A stretch of DNA of 64,000 nt from Ophiostoma sp. CBS 140.51 (Eukaryota; Ascomycota; Sordariomycetes; Ophiostomatales; Ophiostomataceae): positions 1 through 64,000 of the forward strand of contig JANSLP010000124.1 in assembly GCA_029298735.1 (NCBI GenBank), given 5' to 3'. How positions within the stretch are numbered: position 1 is the first letter of the stretch; each line of letters begins with the position of its first letter. Of this stretch, positions 22,740 to 32,901 are shown piece by piece. The translations under genes and the position numbers were made by a program. The notes beneath the pieces are model-generated. The model made no database searches. It worked only from the letters and a program-made list of their open reading frames with translations, and had not been told where the DNA came from.

Positions 22740-23294
22740 GGCTGTCCTGGATGATGGTCATGATCGGGGTGGTGGGTGTTGGGTGTGTTGATGGGTATGT
22801 TTCTCACATTGACTGTCACATTACGAGTCAAGATGTGGGTTGTCGACAGAAGAGAAAGGAACACACTGAAGAGCAGGCATTGGAAGAGGCAGTCCCCAGA
22901 CTCGCTTGCCCATCACGCCTGCCCTCTCTGCCCCGGATAACTCGAGACCGACCCCACACTCTCTCCGCATGGTCAATGTGGTGAAAAGCAGTGAAAAAAG
23001 TGGTAACAAAGACGACAGAAGGGTCTCGCCTCGCTGGTGCGGAGAACGAGTGTCGAACTAGCGAGTCGTTAGCGTTCTTGGAAACCACCTCGTTGACACC
23101 CAAAGGAGACAATAGCGGGTGATGGCAAGCGAGAATGTGTGCTGAGGATCCCGAGCCAGTGTTTTTCACGAGTCAAGAAGCGAGTCAGAACGTCGAGACG
23201 ACAAAGACTTTGGACAAGGTTTGTGTTTGACAAGCGGACTTTGGCCAGCATCGACAAATAGAAATAATCCAAGCGAGATCCCAAGACGGCCAAG
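22740..23294. other. Promoter region of the bZIP gene
   Basis: 555 bp between the bZIP start and the P450 remnant, both on the minus strand. CT-rich leader on the coding strand directly upstream of the bZIP ATG. No gene seen. Confidence 0.55.
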
Positions 23295-24869
23295 TCAACC
23301 CACGAAATTTTCTAAGACCACTGTCCACCAATAATACAGCGTCCTTCTTGAGATTCCACCTTCCCCGGAACATGATAACCACGGAGCGAAGAGCCACGAC
23401 GAAGCCGTGTTGGTCTGCAAAGTATCCGTCTCCACATGTCCCCATTGCTGGATAAACTCCCTTGCCCACATTCTCGTCCACACCACCTTTTTGGCCGTCA
23501 CCATCAGCTGGGGCTTCTGCCACAGCGTGTAGCACTCCTGCTCGTTCCGGTCTAGCGTCGTGTCCACCATCTCCATGTCAAACGACAATACCAGCTTCGC
23601 CGCCAACAGCCTGACTTCGATCCACGCCATGTTGATGCCCATGCACATGCGCGTGCCGGCCAGAAAGGGCCGGCTGGCTTCCAAGTTGTCATTATCGGTG
23701 TTGTCGATCGAGCACTCCGGTCGAAACATGTCTGGATCCTTGAATCTACTGGGATCGCGGGTAACGGTCCAGGCATGGACGCCGACAGTAGTGCTGCCGG
23801 GGACAGAATAGCCGTCAATAACGCACCCGCCCTCGGGCACGAGACGGGGCAGGGCAATCGGGATGGGCGGGTAGATACAGAGGGCTTCTTCGATGCAGGC
23901 CGTCAAATAAGGGAGCGTGCTGAGTGCGTGGGCTGTAACAGCGGCAGGAGTCTTGAATGCACCACGAATCTCGGCCTTGAGTTTGCTGTAGACCCTCTCG
24001 TCTTTTAATAAGCAGTAAAACAGACCACTCAGTGTCGTGGCACTCGTCTCGGAGCCGGCCACAATCAAAGCATTGGTATACGACGCGAGTCCCCAGTCCG
24101 TGATCCCCAGTCCTTCACGCTTGGTCAAAATGTACGAGAAGAAGTCGCGCTTTTTTGTGGTGATGTCGGCCAGCCGGCGCTGCACCTTCTTCATCGAGTC
24201 TTCCGCATGCTTGAACCCGACCTCGACCGGCTACACCGCTGTCAGCCAGTACTGTATGTGAGGCAGAACCGGCAGCTTCTATAGCGCCACATCCCATGCG
24301 TGGAACTTCATGTTCCCCAGATAATGCCGACCCAGCCCTCCACTTGTCGGTTTTTCAACGAGTTGAACGATTGTCCAAACGCAAGTTCGCCCAACACGTC
24401 AAATGTTGTCTAGTTGAGAAAGGACACTAGGTTGATGGACTTCTCACGAGCCGTCTTTTCTTCACAGCGTCCACCAGATCATCTCCGAACTGCTGGATCG
24501 TCGCCTCCTGGTCGAGCAGTGACCGTGATGAGAACCCAGGTGCCGTCATCTTTCTGAGTTGGGCATGCCATCTTTGATGAGCACTTTGCCATCCTTGCGT
24601 CTCTCGTAAATTTCGTGCCAACCTGCGGCGCTCGAAAACGATAGCTCGTTGGGTGCCCACCGCACAACGTCGCCGTACTGGTCGTGCAAGCCTTTCAAAA
24701 TCTTGGGAGACTGCCCGCTGACGGCCACTTTCGCATAATAAAGGTTGGTCAGAGCTGCCCGTTTAGGGAGAGGAAATTTCGAGAGAGGATGGAAGTAGAG
24801 GATCTAGATGGCGTACGAGACGGCCCCTAAAACGGACAACACAACGACCTGAAGGAAAAGGCCGGCCAT
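23295..24869 (-). pseudogene. Cytochrome P450 pseudogene (fungal, membrane-anchored type)
   Basis: Degraded P450 monooxygenase. From an ATG at 24869 the reading gives a membrane anchor, then a TAG stop before ILYFHPLSKFP. At least three more TAG stops follow on the minus strand: after SFLN, after WDVAL and after WLTAV. A frameshift near 24555 separates KVLIKDGMPN from RKMTAPGFSS. The 3' part is open and keeps the I-helix AGSETSATT and the haem-binding loop FLAGTRMCMG. In the K-helix motif ExxR the Arg is Cys (EALCIYPP), which abolishes a residue invariant in active P450s. The true C terminus is unclear, probably near 23450. All visible stops are TAG, compatible with CAG or TGG decay by C-to-T change. 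Confidence 0.9.
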
Positions 24870-25241
24870 GGTGACGATGCTGAGTATTGAAGAGTCTTTG
24901 ATTGATACACATGGTCAAAGAGCCCACGGAGAATGATTTTATATGTTTTGCATCGTCATCTTCTGAACTATGTCATGTTAAAAGTGCCGTGGAGGTCACT
25001 GAACATGATTCCAGATATCTGCCGGATATCTACAATCACCTGTGCCTACTCGGACACGACGGCCAACATGCAGCTCGGGTTTATACGGTTCTCACTGGTT
25101 AGGACGACATGATATTTATCTGGAAGAGAACATACATCATTGTGATAACAGAAAACTGGAGTTCATGTACATATATCATCCGAGTTTGAACAAGCGCTTC
25201 ATTTGACTTTATTGTATTGTGATTATCTGTATACAAAAACT
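24870..25241. other. Intergenic spacer
   Basis: 372 bp between the P450 remnant's start and the 3' end of the dioxygenase gene. AT-rich, no gene seen. Confidence 0.6.
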
Positions 25242-26454
25242 TTACTCCTTCTTCTCGAAAGGCGTCTCGTACGGCCGCTCGGCCTGCGGGGTGATTCTTG
25301 CCAGGTGCCGCCGCTCGCCCGTCTTCCAGTCGACGAGGGCCGAGTGCTGCGTGATGCGGTTGTCCCAGACCACGACGGTGCCGGCCTCCCACTTGACGCG
25401 GGCCTGGAAGTCTGCACCCTGGGCCAGGTGGTCATACAGAAACTTTAGCAAAAAGTCCGACTCCTCCTTCTTGAGGCCGACAATCTCCCGCACGAAACCG
25501 GGGTTGACAAAGATGGCCTTTTCGCCCGTTACGGAGTGTGTCCGCACAATCGGGTGGGTGTTGAACACCGGCTCGCGCCGGACGACGCCGCCCTTGTTCC
25601 GCGAAAAGTTGGCCTGCTCGATGCCCGAGTGGACGGCCCGCAGGCCGTGGAGACGTTCTTGGAAGGCGGGCGACAGCCGCTTGTAGGCCTCGGTGGCGTC
25701 CACAAAGAGCGTGTCACCGCCAACGGACGGCTTGTCAAAAATATACAAGAAGGTCGTACCCGGCGGCTGCTGCTCGTACGTGACGTCCGAGTGCCAGCTG
25801 ACAGACGATGTGCGCAGATCGAAAAAGTTGTTGATGGAGTGGTCGCCGGCGCCGCGGTGCACGACGTGAATCTCTGGGTAGTTTTCGGGGGAACCCGACG
25901 TGGGGTGGATGTGGTGGCGGCCAAAGTAGCCGCCGAAATCGAGGGCGTCCTGGATCGACAGGTCGGCAAAGTCTTGGTCCCGGAAGGCGACGACTTTGCG
26001 TTCGGCGACGAGACGCGCCAGCTGGTCCTTGCCTGCATTCGACAGAGAACTGAGCTGGATGCCGCGGACTTCGGTGCCAATCGTTGGCGTCAGGTCGACA
26101 CGTGTCACGTTCTTGTCCTTGGGCAGCAGGTCCGGGTACGACGGGTCAGCGTCCTTGCCGTGGTCGTAGTGCTCGAATGTCTCGAGCGGAGGGTACTTTT
26201 GCTCATGGTTCCATGTGGGGAGGTAGTTGGGATACTGCAGCGGTGTTAGATTGTATCAACAACTACTTTGAGAAGGGTCGTCGCACCTTGGCCGCCGGCT
26301 CCCCCTTCTTGCCGGCCTCGACGTCGGCGTCGTACTTGGGTGCAAACAGACCACGAGCGGCGCGCTGGGCTCCGGCCTGGGCGTTGTTGAGGGTGGAGTG
26401 CAGCTTGAGGGTCGACACGTCAGGCACGACGGTCTCGATAGCAGAAGGGGCCAT
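25242..26454 (-). CDS. TauD/TfdA-family 2-oxoglutarate dioxygenase (taurine/sulfonate type)
   Basis: Fe(II)- and 2-oxoglutarate-dependent dioxygenase, related to yeast Jlp1 and bacterial TauD, which release sulfite from sulfonates; the real substrate is not known. Two exons: 26454-26287 (56 codons, MAPSAIETVV) and 26234-25242, split by a 52-nt intron with GTGCGA donor and CTGCAG acceptor. Product 386 residues. Metal ligands are His204 and Asp206 (WHSDVTYE) and His353 (RITQHSALVDW); Arg369 or Arg365 in ERRHLARI should bind the 2-oxoglutarate carboxylate. The gene is flanked by the P450 remnant and a glyoxalase-fold gene, all on the minus strand. Confidence 0.92.
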
Positions 26455-27238
26455 CTTGTGTGAGCTGAAGGAAATGGGTATCAAAGTGGAAAAAATGTGT
26501 GATGGTTGTGATATTCTGAACATCCCAAATTTACAGAGCAACCTTCATCTTCATTTATACCTGGGGACATTGTTGGATATCAACATGGTTCCCCTCCATC
26601 TGTGAGACGCAAACTGCCACACTGAGTCTCGCGTTGTTCGGTGCCGGAACGGCGTTGTGTTGGAAGTAGTTGGCGGTTAGTGATTCACGCGTGATCCTCG
26701 ACTGCCACCATTGCATAACGCCATCGGCTCTCGCAATCGCACTGCACCACACACAGCCCATCAAATACCCTTTAAAACTACCAAATCCCCCGACGAATGA
26801 AACATGACACAATGACCACTTCTGACATTTCCTCCTGCGCCTCCTCCACACTTATCGTCCCTTCCATCCTACTGGGTCGAGTGGACGAGTCTAGATCACG
26901 TCATTGTTCGCGTCTTGGTCGCGTCGTTTTCCAACGGTCGCATTTCTGCATGAGAATGAGAGCTAGCCACCTTTATGATAGTAAAGCCAACTTGACGACA
27001 GTAAGATGGTGGGACAACTTTATCAGTCACACTTCCCCGCGAAGGTGTGCCTCAATTGAGTCACAGACACCGGTCATGTCCCACCTTTACAACAAGAGAA
27101 GACGGCCAGGATCCACGGACCGTTGGTGTGCCGATGCTCGATATCCGACGACGTCCGCGAGCACCAGACTGTTTCGCTACTATTTGATTTAACTGCTAAA
27201 ACTACGCAAATATATGCAAGGATACTCCTACATTACGC
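26455..27238. other. Promoter of the dioxygenase gene / intergenic
   Basis: 784 bp upstream of the dioxygenase and downstream of the glyoxalase-fold gene. Only short overlapping open frames without family features. Confidence 0.55.
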
Positions 27239-28114
27239 CTACACAGGCACCAGCCGAATATCAATTCGCCATCCATCGACGATATGGCCGCCAATTATCT
27301 GGGCCGGTCCCGTGGTAAACAGTGCGAGCTCGATCCAGCTGTTCACACCAGACTCTGTTCTCTTGTCTTCCTGAACGTGCACAATGCTCAGTTTCGGCGT
27401 CCGTCCGTCCGATGCAGTCTCCGGTACTGCCACCTCCCACTCGTCTTTGCTCTTGTCTCCTCCACTTCTTGTAAATAGTACATCGTACGCCTTGCGCAAA
27501 AGGTCCACCACTACCGCATCGGCAATGTGCAGCGTCACACACGCCACGCCCACGGCCCCGGACGGGTGGTGTGCCTGCTCAGGGTGGGTAGCGTACGGCA
27601 CCCGCAGTTTTCGGTCCGTCCGGTCAATGCACCAGAACGGCAGCAGGCCGCCGTGCACCGGCTTGTTGTTGGTCAACGCCACCGGGGACGCCGTCGCCCA
27701 TTTCAGGACTACGCCGTCGGGTGTCGTCCGGCCGCCGTCCACCAAGTCTTGGTAGCCGAGGCCGCTCCCGGAATCGGCCACCTGTGCTTGAGTCTCGGCG
27801 AACTCGGCATCATTCTCTGCTTGGGTGGGCGCATCCAGACTAATGGCCCAGTCGATCCAGTGCCCCTCGGGTTGTGCGCCCCAGCGGTGCGCCCTGCGCT
27901 TGCGCTCGTCTTTTTCGTCGCTGCCGTGCCCGCCGACAAAAGCAATGATTTCGAGGTAGACGCCGTCCTGGAACAAGACCAGCTGGTTTTCGGTGACGCC
28001 GCCGGCATGCTGCCCACCGGGGATGACAATCAAGGCGCCGGTAAGCCAGGACGGCAAGGAGGTGAGTACCGAGTGCGGCACAAGAAGTACAATGTGGTCG
28101 AGTTTAGGGGCCAT
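27239..28114 (-). CDS. Glyoxalase-like domain protein
   Basis: 291 residues, single exon. The start MAPKLDHIVLLVPH and the later block FQDGVYLEIIAFVGG are typical of the fungal glyoxalase-like (PF13468-type) family, a vicinal-oxygen-chelate fold. Conserved features include the early DHIVL, HWIDWAIS, a GLGYQDLVDGGRTTPDG segment, FWCIDRT and a second VTLHIAD half. Function of this family is largely unknown; it might act on small aldehydes or lactones, but nothing in the sequence decides this. Same strand as the dioxygenase, with its own 0.4-kb promoter. Confidence 0.75.
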   Translation of the reverse strand: MAPKLDHIVLLVPHSVLTSLPSWLTGALIVIPGGQHAGGVTENQLVLFQDGVYLEIIAFVGGHGSDEKDERKRRAHRWGAQPEGHWIDWAISLDAPTQAENDAEFAETQAQVADSGSGLGYQDLVDGGRTTPDGVVLKWATASPVALTNNKPVHGGLLPFWCIDRTDRKLRVPYATHPEQAHHPSGAVGVACVTLHIADAVVVDLLRKAYDVLFTRSGGDKSKDEWEVAVPETASDGRTPKLSIVHVQEDKRTESGVNSWIELALFTTGPAQIIGGHIVDGWRIDIRLVPV

Positions 28115-28498
28115 TATGAGAGGTGGTGAAGTGAGGGGTAATGTTGTATAAATCTTGAGTTTGAACAGTGCTACTGTGACAAGACGACTTCATCAATTTC
28201 AATAACTCGTGAGTGAAGCTGTCCTCGGTGATGGCCGTCTTCGGAGAGCTTCAGCGGGGATGGTGATTGATAAGACAAGGTTACGGAAGGATGACGTGCT
28301 TAGGTGCGTCGGGAATATTAGTCGAGCTTCCGTTGCAGCATTCAAGCCCGTCGGGTGCACCCGAGACAAGGTACAAGTACAGTCATGTTGTACAAAACAA
28401 GGAGTTGACCAAAAATAAAGCTAAGTCAATCGGAAAGAGATCAGTTGTCTGGTAGACAAAATTTTTACTGATAACCTGGCAAAAAAGACAAAAAGTAA
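28115..28498. other. Promoter of the glyoxalase-fold gene
   Basis: 384 bp with AT-rich sequence and, at the distal end, the T-runs that terminate the tRNA gene. No ORF of interest. Confidence 0.55.
28481..28494 (-). terminator. RNA polymerase III terminator of tRNA-Gln
   Basis: On the minus strand the tRNA 3' end is followed within 5 nt by TTTT and then TTTTTT, the normal Pol III stop. Confidence 0.75.
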
Positions 28499-28589
28499 GG
28501 TCCTACCCGGAATCGAACCGGGGCTACTGGAAATTCAGAAATTGTGAAAATATCAGAATCCAATGTCCTAACCGCTAGACTATAGGACC
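28499..28589 (-). tRNA. tRNA-Gln(CUG) with intron
   Basis: 91-nt gene. The acceptor stem GGTCCTA pairs perfectly with TAGGACC. The D arm is TAGTCTAGCGGTTAGGAC and the T arm is CCCGG-TTCGATT-CCGGG. The anticodon stem TTGGA/TCCAG encloses the loop TT-CTG-A-T, giving anticodon CUG. A 20-nt intron sits one base 3' of the anticodon, the standard nuclear position. No CCA is encoded. Confidence 0.95.
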
Positions 28590-29024
28590 ATTGCTATTGG
28601 ATGGAGGACGGCGGTCGTTAATTGGGTCCATGATGGTGAGAACAATTGTGTGCGTCGACAGCAGAATGAGTCTTGTGAACTCAAACAAACTCTCACATGC
28701 ATCTCTTTAAAGTCGGAAAATTATTGAGAAAATGAATTAAGAATACCGGTTTCGAAGTCAGCCAATCGACTTCGGGGAAAATACAATGACCTGGGGAATG
28801 AGAAATGTAAGAAAACCTGGGGAAGCATATGACCAGACATTGCCCAGTAGCCCCTCCGTTAGTGACTCCGCGGCGCCGCGGACGGAAGGTGAACAACTCC
28901 GTCGCTTGTCAACATCCGCACAAAGTGGTTATTCCCCGTGGTCATGAGCACCACAAGGTAGTCCACCGTTCACAGTCTCTCTACGCGACATCCCCTGCCA
29001 TATTCTCTATACACCAAATGCAAC
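28590..29024. other. Promoter of the lactonase gene
   Basis: 435 bp upstream of the amidohydrolase gene. Contains a perfect 16-bp GC palindrome (separate entry) and two CTGGGG boxes (about 28790 and 28817) that fit the CreA carbon-catabolite consensus SYGGRG. CreA-type matches are common by chance. Confidence 0.5.
28867..28882. promoter_or_regulatory. 16-bp palindrome TCCGCGGCGCCGCGGA
   Basis: Perfect inverted repeat about 145 bp upstream of the lactonase ATG. It has two CCGCGG cores facing each other and ends identical to the TCCGCGGA element found upstream of other cluster genes. Zn2Cys6 dimers bind such CGG/CCG pairs. Function inferred. Confidence 0.5.
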
Positions 29025-29945
29025 ATGACCTCTTCACCAAAAGCTGTCGTCCCTCCGGGCGCCTGGGACACGCACACGCACGTGATGGACCCAGAAGCCT
29101 GGCCATATGCACCCACTCGCGACTACACTCCAAAGGCAGCTTTGTTGTCAGAGTACCCAACTCGGATCACAGGATGCACCAGCATTGTCGTCGTGCAAGC
29201 GTCGATGCAGGGTCGCAGTGTTGAGCCTCTACTTGACACTCTCGCCAAAGGCAGTACTCTTCCAAACACAACACTGAGAGGACTGGCCACCTTTTATGGG
29301 GATGACGATGACGACCTCAGTCCAGAATATCTCGACAAGCTCCATGCTGCCGGTGTCCGTGGCACACGCATGCAGATGATGGCCTGGGGGCATGGCGAGC
29401 AGCGTGGTGGCGAGGCCATTCTGGAACGCATACGCCGGTTCGAGAAGCCGTTTGCCCGTCTCGGTTGGGTGATTTGTGTCTTTTGTCCGCTCAAAGCGTG
29501 GGCAGAGATGGCCGACGGTCTGAGGAGCATCGACCCGCGTGTCAAGATTATTGCTGACCACTGCGGCGGCAGCTTCCCCGGGTCCGAGACCAAACCTGCA
29601 TTTCAGTCACTGCTAGGTCTGCTCCGAGACGACATCATACATATCAAACTTTCCGGTCTGGAGCGGCTCTACCATGGCCACACTGATAGTGTACTGAGTA
29701 TGGCACCTATAGTGTGGGCCATTGTTGAGGCCGGACCAAGCAGAATCATGTTTGGTTCTGACTGGCCGCATACACAGCTTGGTGTATCGCGTGTGGGCAA
29801 GACGGAGGAGCAGAGGTTGACTGAGATTGAGGACTTTCGGGATGTGCCAGTTCGACAACATATTGAGGCATTGAGGGCATGGATAACAGATGACAATGTC
29901 TGGCAAGACTTTTGGACTAGTACGCCAGAAAGGCTGTTTCATTGA
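29025..29945 (+). CDS. Amidohydrolase-2 family lactonase, candidate L-fuconolactonase
   Basis: 306-residue TIM-barrel metal hydrolase of the COG3618 type, which includes 2-pyrone-4,6-dicarboxylate lactonase, L-fuconolactonase and L-rhamnonolactonase. It starts PPGAWDTHTHVMDP with the HxH metal motif; IIADHCGG and FGSDWPHTQL supply the later His and the catalytic Asp. Single exon, ATG at 29025. Opening of L-fucono-lactone to L-fuconate is the reaction expected between the aldo-keto reductase and the dehydratase encoded downstream; the assignment of substrate rests on this context. By sequence alone it could be another sugar or pyrone lactonase. Confidence 0.78.
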   Translation: MTSSPKAVVPPGAWDTHTHVMDPEAWPYAPTRDYTPKAALLSEYPTRITGCTSIVVVQASMQGRSVEPLLDTLAKGSTLPNTTLRGLATFYGDDDDDLSPEYLDKLHAAGVRGTRMQMMAWGHGEQRGGEAILERIRRFEKPFARLGWVICVFCPLKAWAEMADGLRSIDPRVKIIADHCGGSFPGSETKPAFQSLLGLLRDDIIHIKLSGLERLYHGHTDSVLSMAPIVWAIVEAGPSRIMFGSDWPHTQLGVSRVGKTEEQRLTEIEDFRDVPVRQHIEALRAWITDDNVWQDFWTSTPERLFH

Positions 29946-30360
29946 AAACTAGAACATAATTTAAACAGAAAGGAGTGGGAATGTGAATATGTAAATTGAA
30001 AAGGGTGAAGTATCTCGACTTGATGAATATATTGTGAAAAAAGAAAAAAAATATGTTGATTAAAACAAATGGTCGAAACATGAGTCAAAAAAAAAGTCAT
30101 AAAATTAGGAAGAGAAATAAACTTTAAGAACTTGAGCAGTATACATAGAGGTCACACGACAACTCAACAAATAAGAAAAATTTAAGAAAGAAGGAAGAAC
30201 AAGAGCCGGCGCCTCCCCCGGTTCTCTCCATGTTCGCGGTTTTGCGCCAGGTGACCCGAATTCTGGGGTGCGGGGCAGCCCTATAATCCACTGCCTTTCA
30301 GTGGTCACACAGCACTTGGCTCGCACTCTCCAACAACAACGTCAACAACACAACTTCAAC
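29946..30360. other. Tandem-gene intergenic spacer and TF promoter
   Basis: 415 bp, A-rich at 30000-30130, between the lactonase and the Zn2Cys6 regulator on the same strand. In-frame ATG at 30268 lies in the leader; 30361 is preferred. Confidence 0.5.
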
Positions 30361-32836
30361 ATGGCCACCCTCGACAGCAATACACGACGGCCTCCGCGCG
30401 CCACGGCGGCCAAGAGCATGGCCCGGTCGTGCCAGTTTTGCCGCAGGCGCAAGATCAAGTGCGACACGCGGCGGCCGACGTGCGGATCGTGTGTGATTCA
30501 CGGGCGGGACTGTTACTACGAAGCGGCAAGGTGGCAGTCGGCGACAACCACAACAGCAGCTGGTCGGGCGCAACAGCAACGGAGGGGCTCAACAGATAGC
30601 GGTGTCGTTGCTCGCGATGCCCGCCGTGAACGGCAAGCTGTTGATGTCCTTCTACAACTGAAGAACGCCGACCCAGAGAAGCGCAACCGCATCCTCGATG
30701 CCATTACCCAGGACGGCAGCCGGCTGGATATCTTTGAGGAGGAGGACAACGACAATGACAATGGCAACGATGACGACACGTCAATGACCAATGGCGACGA
30801 TGCGACAGACCATACGTCGGTCACAGCTGTGGTAGTGGCAGCGAGCAGTCCAATGACACCAACAAGACCGCCGTCGAACCGGCCCAGTCCTTTCCGGCCC
30901 CGGCCTGCAAGAGCGTTTGTCCATAGTCCTCGGCAGTACGTCCCAGAAGTGCGAGACGGGGCACAGGATGACGGCGTCGGCGACCAAGACGACAACGGTA
31001 GCCTGTCAGACGGTGATGACGGTGAGACAACACCCAATGTCAACGAGTTTTTTTTCTGTCGACGAGAGCGGCCGCTTGGATGTCTTTGGTCCGAGTTCAC
31101 TGCGACATGCGGCTACAGAGACCACCCCGACAAACACAGCAGATACTGCAAAAGCTGCGCAGGACCAACTGGTCTGGCGGCATACTCTTGTGGGAAGTGC
31201 TGCCCTCGAACGCCAGCGCGAGTACAGCCTGGGCCACCTGCCCACCATCCGCGGACTACCAGCCGATCTGGTTCTGCATCTCCTCAACCTCCACTGGAAC
31301 AGGCAACACCACACATATTTCTTGACCTACCGTCCAGCTTTTATGAGGGAATTGGTCGATGGTGGCGCCTACTGTACAGACTTGCTATTTTATGCCACAT
31401 TGGCTTGCTCCAGCAAATACTCGGAACGGCCCGAAGTACGCGATATCCCATCCGATCCGACAACAGCTGGCCGGAGGTTCTTTGCAAAGTGTGATGCACT
31501 GCTTGTCCAGGAAGGTGTTCTGAGCCACTCGAGGTTGCCGACTGTCATCTCACTTCTTATGTTGGGCTCGGCGTTCAATGCACAGGGACAAACATCAAAA
31601 GCGTGGCTGCACACAGGACATGCTTTGAGAATGGTCTTTGATCTGGGACTGCACTTGGATGCCGCTCTCCCACCAGGCCAACATGGAAGCAGTACGCCAG
31701 AACAACTTGAGATTCGTAGACGGGTATTCTGGGGCGCCTTTATCTGTGACAAGCTGCAGAGTCTGTCGCTCGGCCGGCCTCCAACGATCCAGCTGCGCGA
31801 CGCTGCCCATGTATCCCGCGACTTGCTCGACACCTACGAAGAGCTCGAGCTGTGGACACCCTACATTGATCATCAAAATCCACACTACATTGGCGCCAAT
31901 CTTCCGCTAACGCCCACTTACGCTGTATCGACATTCCAGCACTTTTGTGGCCTCACCAAGATCATCACCAAGATCACGACCACGATCTATGTGGTGGGTG
32001 CCACAGCCGAGAAAGCCAACACGCACCTGCACACTATTGATCGTGCTTTGCAGCGGTGGTACGCCAACTTACCGTCATATCTGGCGTTTGAGCCATGGAA
32101 GCAACCGTCTTCACCTACAAAAGGCAATGCTCTCATTCCACCCCATATCATCTTGCTGGCGATGCTCTACCACGCCGTCACCATCTTGCTGCACCGCCCG
32201 TTCATCTCCAACAGCCACCTCAAACCAAATACGATCCTCAAAGACTCGTGGAAGAAATGTTCAGTGGCTGCCCACAACATTACTAGTCTGGTTCTTGCCT
32301 ACCAAACAATGCATCCACTGAGAAGGGCACAATATCTGGTGAGCTACTGTGTCTATGTGGCCTGCACCATTCACGTGCAAAACATTGCAACCATGTCGAC
32401 CGACGCAGACAAGGAGAAGGACACATCGCTACTCCATATACTGCATGTCTGTCTTGACGCACTAGACGAGCTGGCCGTGCCCAACAGCGGCACCTCCCAC
32501 CCGGCCAAGATTATCCGCAAACTTATGCAGCAGCACGGCATCGAGAGGAGCCAAGGCACTCAGACGGTCACTGCCCTCCAAGAGGTCGTCCCCCATCTTG
32601 CCTCGCCGCCACCTCTTCAACTGGGCTCTTTCGGCTACGGAAACACCGATACGAACGCGAACATGAACGTGAACATGAACATGCATTGGTCACCCGACTA
32701 CGATGGCATGAGCGAGATGATGCCGTTTGTTGACTTTGCACCGGACAACCATGACTTGCTGTTTGGCTACATGGACGACTCGCTGGCACAGCTGGTGTCC
32801 CCCAACGGAGGTTTCCTCGGACAGGCAGAACAATAA
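30361..32836 (+). CDS. Zn2Cys6 transcription factor, frameshifted at a T8 run
   Basis: Starts MATLDSNTRR at 30361. The zinc cluster CQFCRRRKIKC...CGSCVIHGRDC is near residues 25-53, followed by an acidic Asp/Asn-rich linker. The frame then changes at a run of eight T (about 31049-31056). Upstream frame reads NEFFF; the downstream frame resumes as FFSVDESGRLDVFGPSS and continues through the fungal-specific regulatory domain (FLTYRPAF, RRRVFWGAFICDKLQSLSLGRP) to 32836. Reading seven T instead of eight gives one continuous protein of about 825 residues. No intron with sensible donor, branch and acceptor restores the frame. So this is either a base-call error, a real inactivating insertion or slippage. 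Its stop lies 65 bp from the convergent fucosidase stop. Confidence 0.82.
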
Positions 32837-32901
32837 ATATGTAGATTTAATAATGTAGTATTAATTTCAAACTTATTTGTTCATCTATGATCATTTTACA
32901 T

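Noticed and set aside
31020..31064. Possible 45-nt intron repairing the Zn2Cys6 frameshift (GTGAGA to ACGAG)
   Set aside because: Joining leaves the wrong frame and there is no proper branch site or C/T-AG acceptor; a one-base change in the T8 run is simpler.
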